Positions 8,888-15,412 of a stretch of 48,375 nt of DNA are shown in pieces. How positions within the stretch are numbered: position 1 is the stretch's first letter; every line of letters starts with the position of its first letter. The notes beneath the pieces are model-generated. The model was not told the origin of the DNA and did no database searches. It saw only the letters and a list, made by a program, of their open reading frames with translations. Where the stretch lies: the NCBI GenBank assembly GCA_031363055.1, contig JANLTP010000207.1:1-48375 (forward strand), read 5' to 3'. This DNA comes from JANLTP01 sp031363055. Its GTDB lineage: Bacteria > Pseudomonadota > Gammaproteobacteria > Burkholderiales > Burkholderiaceae_E. A program made the position numbers and the translations under genes.

Positions 8888-11443
8888 TTATTGCTTTGTA
8901 AAGACGCCGACCCCGTTGATTGTACGATTGCTTGAGCTGCCCGAGATTGAGTAGTCAATTCCCAGGCGTGCCGCGTCCGGGCCGTAAAAGCCACCGCGCA
9001 GTTGTGTGGTGCAGCCTGATACCGGGCAATTCAAGGGGCCGGAGCCGGTCTGCGACGTGCTCAGTGTGCCACTAAAAGTGTTGGTCGAAGTCATATTCAG
9101 ATTGCTGGCCGCGACGTTATTGATGCCGCCATTGCTTGCGAACTGCAAGCTCGTGTTGGCGAACGCGACACTACCCTGAATACCGACGCGCGTGCTGGTA
9201 CCCGATCCGAATTGCACAACCGCCGAGGCTGACAGCGTTCCGGGTGCTACTGATCCGTCACTGGTGGTGGCTAAAGTTGCGCCCGTCAGTGAATAGGAAA
9301 AACTGCCCGCAGTTGGCATTAGCAACGTTGGAACGCCCACCAGATAATGCAGGCCCTGCCAATAGGAGAGGTTGACCGAGGTTGGAATGCCAAGAATTCG
9401 GAGGTCAACCGCGCCGGACTTCCATCGTCCCCAACTGACATAGGCGTCGCTGTGTGTTTCGTTCTCGGCGTAGAACGCCGTACCTCGGGACAGGCATAAC
9501 AGGCTGGGGCAGACACCAACTGACTGCAATCGTCGTTCCGGATCAAGCGTCGTCAAAGAATTGGCCGAAGCCAGCGACAACGTGTTTAACAGTGGGACGC
9601 CGCGTAGATTGAGCGATAGGGCGGATGAGCTGATGGGGCCAGGCACCAAGGTAGTCGATCCGCCGGAGCCTGTTGTACCCGACCCAGTAGTGCCTGAGCC
9701 TGTAGTGCCTGAGCCTGTAGTGCCGGCCCCCGCAGTGCCAGACCCGGAAGTACCGGACCCAGTAGTACCGGACCCCGTAGTACCAGACCCGGTTGTGCCA
9801 GAGGCGCTCGAACCAGAGCCAGTCACACCAGACCCTGCACTACTTGAACCTGAATTATCAGGAGCGGCCATCCCAGAGCCAGTCGTGCCGGATCCCGGAC
9901 TGCTATTGCCACCGGTGCTCATGCAACCTGAAGTCTCGCTGCAGCCTTTGTCGTCTGCTCTGGCGATGACCATACTGCCGTCCGAATTGCGGTGGGAATC
10001 AATGGGCGAAGTCACCATCGAACCTATACCGGCCGGACCGTTGTCGATTGAATCAGGCCCGTTGGGATCGCTTTTACCTTGTGCCCGCGACGTAGTCGTC
10101 CCGCTGGCGGTTTTACCTGAAAGGGCCGGTTCGCGCAGCACATAGGTCGGACTATCAAATCCGTTCACCGATTTTCCCGGAGCCAGGTCACCGATGCCGT
10201 TGTTTGCGATCGGCATAATCTGGCCATTCGAGCTGACATGCGGAACTTGCAATGACCGTGCCGGTTCGCTCGCTGAATTCGGACCCGGAATCCCGAAGTT
10301 GCCCAGGTTGCTCGTATTGCTCGTATTGTTCGTATTGTTCGTATTGTTCGCGTTTACTGTGTTGGCCGTGCTGCCCGAAATGGACCCGCTCGGCATTAGC
10401 ACAGCATTGAGTATGGCGCGGTTCACCGACATCAACCACTCTGCCGCAGGCGTTATCGATGGGGCGATGAGAACGCCAGAGTCGGTTTTGCTGGATGACT
10501 TCGCGAGCGACGAAGGCGAGAAAGCCCGAGCGCCACTGGAGTCGCGGCGATCATTGAAGGGCGCCGATCCTTCTGAACGAGTGCTGAGCTTTGATGCCGG
10601 CGAATCATCCGATACCTGGATAGTCGATCGAGTCGTACCGGGCGTCTGGTTCGGATAGGACATTTCTGCAACCGATTGATTCGGTCGCTCAACGTCATTG
10701 TTTTCGTTAGTTGTCCCGCCTGTTTCGCGATCGCCTCGATCCGTAGGGGTGGTCAGCGCTGTGCTTGGCAGCGTCTGGAAGTTCAGCGTGCGCGGTTGCA
10801 GCGTGGGTCTGCTGTCGATCAATGAGGGTGCGCTGGTGAGTGACTCTGCGCCGGCGGCTTGTCCCTGCGCGACGCGAATCTCGCCAGCCGGATTGGTCAC
10901 GGCGACGACCCCTTCGCTGACGGCTACTCGAAGGCCTGCCTGCGGGCCGGGCGCGCAAATTGGATCGCAGACGGTGAACTCGGCGATGTACTCGGTGCCG
11001 CGAATGCCAATGGTCGCGGTTGGCGTGCGCATCTCGTAATCGCCGAAATTTCGCTTGCCGATCGCGCCACTGGTCGTTCGCAGCGCGCCCCGCAACAAGC
11101 TGAAAAAGCCGCGCTGGTTGCTGCCTTGATATTGGTACTCGTCGATTTTGAACTGAGTACCGGGTTGCAGCGAAACAATTGCGCCATCGGTAAAACGAAG
11201 TTGCAGGCGGCCGTCGATACCAGTGTTCAGTAAATCGCCAGCGTTGACTTCGTCGCTGGTACGCAGTGTTCGTTCGTTACGTTGCCCGCTTGGTGACAGG
11301 CGCGTCGCGCTCACGCCGCCGTTGACCGCCAGAACAATGGCATCGATCGCCCAGGCCTGGTGAACCGGCAGAACAATCAAGAAAACGAAGAGCAGCCGCG
11401 CAATCGAACCCATACGAGCTGCCCGCAACGGGCAGGTTTGCAT
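8888..11443 (-). CDS. Exported FecR-domain protein with repeat linker and TbpB-like C-terminal barrel
   Basis: An 851-residue protein. A signal peptide (hydrophobic LLFVFLIVLPV, probable cleavage after HQAWA, no lipobox Cys) is followed by a FecR domain at about residues 33-165, with the signature TPTATIGIRGTEY. A long Ser/Thr/Gly/Asn-rich, probably disordered linker (about 200-600) includes Asn-Thr repeats and about 13 GSGTT-type pentapeptides. The C-terminus (about 690-851) has LHYLVGVPTLLMPTAGSFSY early and GGFYGPDAARLG near the end, resembling the C-terminal barrel of TbpB and related type XI cargo. The adjacent upstream gene is a Slam-like outer-membrane protein, so I infer that this is its secreted client; it may end up outside the cell. 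The ATG at 11443 or an internal ATG at 11413 could be the start. Confidence 0.75.
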   Translation of the reverse strand: MQTCPLRAARMGSIARLLFVFLIVLPVHQAWAIDAIVLAVNGGVSATRLSPSGQRNERTLRTSDEVNAGDLLNTGIDGRLQLRFTDGAIVSLQPGTQFKIDEYQYQGSNQRGFFSLLRGALRTTSGAIGKRNFGDYEMRTPTATIGIRGTEYIAEFTVCDPICAPGPQAGLRVAVSEGVVAVTNPAGEIRVAQGQAAGAESLTSAPSLIDSRPTLQPRTLNFQTLPSTALTTPTDRGDRETGGTTNENNDVERPNQSVAEMSYPNQTPGTTRSTIQVSDDSPASKLSTRSEGSAPFNDRRDSSGARAFSPSSLAKSSSKTDSGVLIAPSITPAAEWLMSVNRAILNAVLMPSGSISGSTANTVNANNTNNTNNTSNTSNLGNFGIPGPNSASEPARSLQVPHVSSNGQIMPIANNGIGDLAPGKSVNGFDSPTYVLREPALSGKTASGTTTSRAQGKSDPNGPDSIDNGPAGIGSMVTSPIDSHRNSDGSMVIARADDKGCSETSGCMSTGGNSSPGSGTTGSGMAAPDNSGSSSAGSGVTGSGSSASGTTGSGTTGSGTTGSGTSGSGTAGAGTTGSGTTGSGTTGSGTTGSGGSTTLVPGPISSSALSLNLRGVPLLNTLSLASANSLTTLDPERRLQSVGVCPSLLCLSRGTAFYAENETHSDAYVSWGRWKSGAVDLRILGIPTSVNLSYWQGLHYLVGVPTLLMPTAGSFSYSLTGATLATTSDGSVAPGTLSASAVVQFGSGTSTRVGIQGSVAFANTSLQFASNGGINNVAASNLNMTSTNTFSGTLSTSQTGSGPLNCPVSGCTTQLRGGFYGPDAARLGIDYSISGSSSNRTINGVGVFTKQ
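9666..9860. repeat. Thirteen imperfect 15-bp tandem repeats in the FecR-protein gene
   Basis: Thirteen consecutive 15-base units with a gagcctgtagtgcct-like consensus run without spacers. On the coding (minus) strand they encode pentapeptides such as GSGTT at about residues 528-593. Copies near the centre are almost identical, while the outer ones are more divergent. The unit is a multiple of three, so copy-number change would alter length without shifting frame. Confidence 0.9.
10310..10354. repeat. Five 9-bp tandem repeats in the FecR-protein gene
   Basis: Five units of gctcgtatt / gttcgtatt encode a short run of Asn-Thr-Asn and Asn-Thr-Ser tripeptides in the linker of the FecR-domain protein. 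Two adjacent pairs are identical, suggesting recent slippage. Confidence 0.85.
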
Positions 11444-11445
11444 GG

Positions 11446-11630
11446 CTATGATCGGTATCGGGCGAAGAGGGTTGGCATGACACTTTCATGGCGGCTGCGC
11501 TTGCATCGCACAGCCACGTTCAGATCTATTTGTACCTGTTCGAGTGTATGCGCGCTGGCGGTACCGCGGTACGACGGGCTGCTACCGAGTATCAGCGAAA
11601 CGATTCCGCTTATCGGTTTCGCTCCTAGAA
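11446..11630 (-). pseudogene. Decayed partial second copy of the Slam-like gene
   Basis: Between the Slam-like gene and the FecR gene lies a minus-strand stretch that still reads as about 49 codons closely matching an internal barrel segment of the intact Slam-like protein. TASAHTLEQVQIDLN here corresponds to TASAHTLDQLQVDLN there, and roughly 34 of 48 positions are identical by hand alignment. It then jumps directly to the C-terminal end (MPTLFARYRS against ATLFARYRF) and a TAG stop. The matching parent DNA is at about 12197-12350. It starts at the stop codon of the intact gene, in another frame, with no plausible start. I read it as a tandem duplication followed by internal deletion. Confidence 0.75.
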
Positions 11631-13013
11631 TCGATACCGCGCGAAGAGCGTTGCCTGGGTACGCCGGAACTCGTTCGGCGCCAGCGTCGAAGCGTTCCGC
11701 GTAGCGGTGAACTGCGGAGCAACAGTCCATTGACGGCTCAGATCTTTTTCTGCGCCCAGTCGAATCTCGGTTTGGCGATCTTCCCGAACAACCCCGAATA
11801 GCGGTTCGGCACCTTGAAATGAACGCGACTCCCAGGACACCGTACTGAAGCCGCGCCAACCATCCGTGATTTTCATATTGACGGAGAAACGCACGCCACG
11901 AAAATCATGGTCGAGTTGGGCAATGTCGGTGCGCGTGCGCTCCTGGCCCAGATACACGCTTGCGACCAGAATGGGTTGCTGCGGATGATCAAGCAATCGT
12001 GTCAAGGTCAAGCCCGCCGTCGTGCGGCGGGCGTTGCGAAATGATTGATTCGGGAAGGCGAAATCGAAGCCCTGCAGATAGGCGCCGACCTGCATCTTCG
12101 GAGTCAGATCACAACGCCATTGCCCGGTCACACCAACCGCGTTTCGAAACACCGAGTCGTCCAACCGAAGTGACTGAAGCTGCGTTTGCAGAACACTTTC
12201 ATGACAACCGCGTTTAATGCGTAGCGCCGTATTCAAGTCAACTTGTAGCTGGTCGAGGGTATGCGCGCTGGCGGTGCTACGGTACGACAGGCTACTGCCA
12301 AATATTAGTGAAACGTTGCCGTTGACTGGTTTTGCCAGCGTTGCACCCAGCGTGGTTGAGGTCAACACGCTGGAGCGCGGTTGGCTGATCGCCAGTGGTG
12401 TCACCGCTGTTCCGTCGGCCAACTGCCACTGGCTGGATTGGCTGCCAAAGTTGACGTTGCTGTCGTACCCCAGGCCCAGTTCGGCGTAGGCATAACGCTG
12501 CGTCCCTGATTCCGTTTCGGCTCGAGCGATACCGGCAAGATAGATATCGATGACTCTGCGCACCTCTGCTGGAATCTGTTGAGCCGCCACCAGTTCGAAC
12601 TGTCGCCGTGCGGCTTCGGTCTCGCCGGCCGCCAGATAAGCACGCGCAATTTCGGCACGCGCCTGCAGATTATTCGGATTGACCAGCAGTACGCGCTCAA
12701 GTGCCAGTACGGCACGACCGGGAAATCCGGCATCGATGGCGGTAATGCCCAGTTGATAGTCGTACTCCGCAATTCCGGCATAGGTTTGTACTTTATCGGC
12801 GAGCAAATCATAAGCGGACCTGAATTCGCCTCGGCCATGAAAGCGCTGCGATTCGGTCAGCAAATCGCCCAGTGGGCTAGTCGATGAAGGGACGGCGGTG
12901 GTTGCGGGTGCCAACGCAGGCTGCTGCGGCTGTGCAAAGAGCTGATGAGTCGACAGGGCGAGCGCCAGGCCAATCAGGCACGTCGCAAGCGTCTTCACCC
13001 GGGGGTAGGTCAA
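11625..13013 (-). CDS. Slam-like (DUF560) outer-membrane protein with N-terminal TPR region
   Basis: A 462-residue protein. A signal peptide (TCLIGLALALSTHQLFAQ) is followed by a TPR-like helical region at about residues 45-165 (YDYQLGITAIDAGFPGRAVL, LERVLLVNPNNLQARAEIA). About 290 residues of amphipathic beta-strands follow, ending in ATLFARYRF, with the terminal Phe typical of outer-membrane barrels. AYAELGLGYDSNVNFGS begins the barrel and is characteristic of DUF560/surface lipoprotein assembly modulator proteins. Slam proteins translocate cargo across the outer membrane (type XI secretion). The first codon overlaps the miaB stop and is TTG; GTG at 12998 (MKTLATCLIG) gives a neater signal peptide and may be the true start. 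The next functional gene downstream is the FecR/TbpB-like protein, its likely client. Confidence 0.78.
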   Translation of the reverse strand: MTYPRVKTLATCLIGLALALSTHQLFAQPQQPALAPATTAVPSSTSPLGDLLTESQRFHGRGEFRSAYDLLADKVQTYAGIAEYDYQLGITAIDAGFPGRAVLALERVLLVNPNNLQARAEIARAYLAAGETEAARRQFELVAAQQIPAEVRRVIDIYLAGIARAETESGTQRYAYAELGLGYDSNVNFGSQSSQWQLADGTAVTPLAISQPRSSVLTSTTLGATLAKPVNGNVSLIFGSSLSYRSTASAHTLDQLQVDLNTALRIKRGCHESVLQTQLQSLRLDDSVFRNAVGVTGQWRCDLTPKMQVGAYLQGFDFAFPNQSFRNARRTTAGLTLTRLLDHPQQPILVASVYLGQERTRTDIAQLDHDFRGVRFSVNMKITDGWRGFSTVSWESRSFQGAEPLFGVVREDRQTEIRLGAEKDLSRQWTVAPQFTATRNASTLAPNEFRRTQATLFARYRF

Positions 13014-14356
13014 GACGCGCTGATCGATGCGCGCAGCGAGTGCGGCATCGCCGAATCGATATCAAGGCTGATCATTTGTCCGATCAGCCGTTCGGGGCCC
13101 ATAAAATTGACCATGCGATTGTTGCTGGTACGGCCCGCCAGTTCGGCCGGATTTTTTTTCGATCGGCCTTCGACCAGCACGAGCTGTCGGCTGGCGACCA
13201 TGCAGTTGCTGATCCGACGCATGTTCTCATTGATCACCGACTGCAGTGCCTGCAGTCGAGCCTGTTTGACTGTGGCGTCGGTGTCATCGGCCAGCTCCGA
13301 CGCCGGTGTTCCCGGGCGCGGGCTGTAGAGAAAGGAGAATGAATTGTCGAATCCAATTTCCTCAACAAGGCTCAGTGTCTGTGCAAAATCGGCATCACTT
13401 TCACCCGGAAAGCCGACGATAAAGTCGGATGAAATACAGATATCGGCACGGACGGCGCGCAGGCGACGCACGATCGATTTATATTCAAGTTGTGTGTAGC
13501 CGCGTTTCATAGCCGCCAGAATACGGTCCGAGCCCGATTGAACGGGCAGATGAATATGGGTCGCTAACTTTTCAATGTTGGCGTGGGCGTCGATCAGTCT
13601 TTGTGTGAACTCCTTCGGGTGTGAAGTGGTGTAGCGAATCCGCTCAATGCCGGGAATCTCGGCGACATACTCAAGCAACAGGGCCAGGTCTGCAAACGTC
13701 TGGCTGGGGCGGCCATTGATGCCTAGCAAATTCGCCCGATAAGCGTTGACGTTCTGGCCCAGCAAGGTGACTTCTCGCACCCCTTGTTCGGCCAATTCAG
13801 CGACCTCGACCAGTACATCTTCGAACGGCCTGGAGACTTCCTCACCGCGAGTATAGGGAACCACGCAAAAACTGCAGTACTTGCTGCAGCCTTCCATGAT
13901 CGAGACGAACGCCGTCGGCCCATCGACCTGCGCCGGTGGCAAATGGTCGAATTTCTCGATTTCAGGAAAACTGATATCGACCTGCGAACGGCCGGTTTTG
14001 TGACGCGCCGCGAGCAATTGCGGCAAACGATGCAGGGTCTGCGGGCCGAATACGAGATCGACATAGGGCGCCCGCGCGATGATCGCGGCACCCTCCTGAC
14101 TGGCGACACAACCGCCCACGCCAATGATGAGTTCCGGGCGCAGTTGCTTCATTTGCCGGGCGCGGCCCAGATCCGAAAACACCTTCTCCTGAGCCTTTTC
14201 GCGCACCGAGCAAGTGTTGAACAAAATGATGTCGGCTTCATCAATGTCGAGCGTTGGCTCGACCGATTCGGACTGTCTCAACACGTCGACCATCTTGTCC
14301 GAATCGTATTCATTCATCTGACAACCGAAGGTCTTAACGAACAACTTGCGTGCCAT
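13010..14356 (-). CDS. miaB: tRNA-2-methylthio-N6-dimethylallyladenosine synthase
   Basis: A 448-residue radical-SAM methylthiotransferase from the ATG at 14356; the open frame continues upstream, but MARKLFVKTFGCQMNEYDSD is the family start. The UPF0004 domain supplies Cys12, Cys49 and Cys83 for the auxiliary cluster. The radical-SAM motif CxxxCxxC is Cys157, Cys161 and Cys164 (GCSKYCSFC). The TRAM domain follows near the C-terminus. The enzyme adds the 2-methylthio group to i6A37 in tRNAs reading UNN codons. The usual downstream neighbour phoH is separated here by the Slam/FecR pair; the preceding gene ends 5 bases upstream. Confidence 0.96.
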   Translation of the reverse strand: MARKLFVKTFGCQMNEYDSDKMVDVLRQSESVEPTLDIDEADIILFNTCSVREKAQEKVFSDLGRARQMKQLRPELIIGVGGCVASQEGAAIIARAPYVDLVFGPQTLHRLPQLLAARHKTGRSQVDISFPEIEKFDHLPPAQVDGPTAFVSIMEGCSKYCSFCVVPYTRGEEVSRPFEDVLVEVAELAEQGVREVTLLGQNVNAYRANLLGINGRPSQTFADLALLLEYVAEIPGIERIRYTTSHPKEFTQRLIDAHANIEKLATHIHLPVQSGSDRILAAMKRGYTQLEYKSIVRRLRAVRADICISSDFIVGFPGESDADFAQTLSLVEEIGFDNSFSFLYSPRPGTPASELADDTDATVKQARLQALQSVINENMRRISNCMVASRQLVLVEGRSKKNPAELAGRTSNNRMVNFMGPERLIGQMISLDIDSAMPHSLRASISAS

Positions 14357-14361
14357 GACTG

Positions 14362-14757
14362 CTACTTTTCCGACGCTGCGCGCGCTTCTTCGGCGCTTAG
14401 AATCCAGGCCAGATCGACTTGTTGCAGGGCGTCCAGCCGATAGCGAATCCGTACCGGTTCCTGCAAGGTCATGGGCAACACAGTGGCGTTGTTGACGTTC
14501 ATGATGCGCACACCTGGCGCAAACAGAATACGTTTGCCGTCGAGTATGGCCTCCGGGAAGTTGCCCATCTGCAACATTCCGACCTTGGTCTTCTCGGGAA
14601 ATGATCGTATTTGCGCCTGAGCGGTCGCAGCGAAGGCCAGGCTGAGGATCAAAAGAGCGGATAACAGAGCCCTGCGCCAAGGCTTGGCTCCTCGTAGCGT
14701 ACCAGACGGTGCGTCAAAGCTGGACGCTGCGATCATGAAGCTTGGAAGAGTATTCAT
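14362..14757 (-). CDS. Small exported protein of unknown function upstream of miaB
   Basis: A 131-residue protein that I do not assign to a named family. RRALLSALLILSLAFAATAQA is a clear signal peptide or N-terminal anchor, followed by a compact about 80-residue domain (KVGMLQMGNFPEAILDGKRI, RIMNVNNATVLPMTLQEPVR). The wording suggests a periplasmic beta-rich protein. It ends 5 bases before the miaB start, so it heads the long minus-strand block. A TATAAA sequence on the minus strand at 14771-14766 could be a promoter -10 element, but it lies so close to the ATG at 14757 that a later start, such as the Met at 14736, should be considered. Confidence 0.6.
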   Translation of the reverse strand: MNTLPSFMIAASSFDAPSGTLRGAKPWRRALLSALLILSLAFAATAQAQIRSFPEKTKVGMLQMGNFPEAILDGKRILFAPGVRIMNVNNATVLPMTLQEPVRIRYRLDALQQVDLAWILSAEEARAASEK

Positions 14758-14963
14758 CGCCCCATTTTATAGCCTCGCAGCGTCAGGACCGAAAACCGCC
14801 TGTCGCCTTGCTCGCCATCAGTTCGACGAACTACCGCAGCGCGGGTAGTTCAGCTTGCATCAGCCATGCGGCGTTGCGTTGTGCTTGTTCTGGTAAATCC
14901 AGCGGTTCTGATACACACAATACTGAACTCGCAAGACTTGTAAGCGTATGTTTCAGCGCATCG

Positions 14964-15353
14964 TCAAGCGGGCGCTGGTTCCTTCGCGTCGAAATCGAAT
15001 TCGACTTTGGCGCCGTTAGGATCGTGAAAGAACAGTTGCCATCCGCCATCCGAGGTGTCGGCCACTCTTCTCAGCAAATAGTCGATTCCCTTGGACTTCA
15101 GCAGGGCGACGGTCTCGCCAAGTCCGCTGGCGCTAAACGCCATATGATCGAGTACTCCCGAGCGCAGGTCCTCACGTTTGCGCCCGCCAATGACGTGCAG
15201 TATGGGCGTGCCGTGCTTGTAGAGCCAAAGGCCGGGGAAGGTGAACGGCGGACGAGTACCAACCTCGAAATCGAGCAGATCACAATAAAAAGCCCGCGTT
15301 GCTTCAACGTCGTCAGTCAGTATGGTGAAGTGATTCATGCCTTGAACGCTCAT
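14964..15353 (-). CDS. VOC-family (glyoxalase/dioxygenase-like) protein
   Basis: A 129-residue vicinal-oxygen-chelate protein from the ATG at 15353. The frame is open to 15527, but the family begins with MNHFTILTDDVEATRAFYCD, so the upstream part is unlikely to be translated. The first metal His is in NHFTI, a mid-protein His in LDHMAFSASG, and a C-terminal Glu in AKVEFDF, the usual H/H/E pattern of two betaalphabetabetabeta units. Substrate unknown; this subgroup covers lyases, extradiol dioxygenases and resistance proteins. It is divergent from the hybrid histidine kinase with about 59 bases between. The roughly 200 bases between it and the 14757 gene hold nothing I can recognise. Confidence 0.85.
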   Translation of the reverse strand: MSVQGMNHFTILTDDVEATRAFYCDLLDFEVGTRPPFTFPGLWLYKHGTPILHVIGGRKREDLRSGVLDHMAFSASGLGETVALLKSKGIDYLLRRVADTSDGGWQLFFHDPNGAKVEFDFDAKEPAPA

Positions 15354-15412
15354 GGATTTGGTCTCCGATTGGGGTTGGTCAGATCGCCACTGCCAACGAA
15401 TTATAGGGCGCG

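Noticed and set aside
9666..9860. Possible CRISPR array
   Set aside because: The units are contiguous 15-mers without unique spacers, lie inside a gene, and no cas genes are present.
9561..10145. 194-codon plus-strand frame rich in Pro-Val-Val-Pro repeats
   Set aside because: It is the antisense reading of the 15-bp repeats in the FecR-protein gene. The minus-strand frame has a signal peptide and domains, while this one has none.
11446..11859. 137-codon frame as an intact small gene
   Set aside because: Its first half is an out-of-frame reading of the Slam-like gene. Only the 11446-11630 part has homology, and it has no start of its own.
14357..14680. N-terminal extension of MiaB
   Set aside because: The extra 108 codons overlap the upstream exported-protein gene in another frame; the family start is the ATG at 14356.
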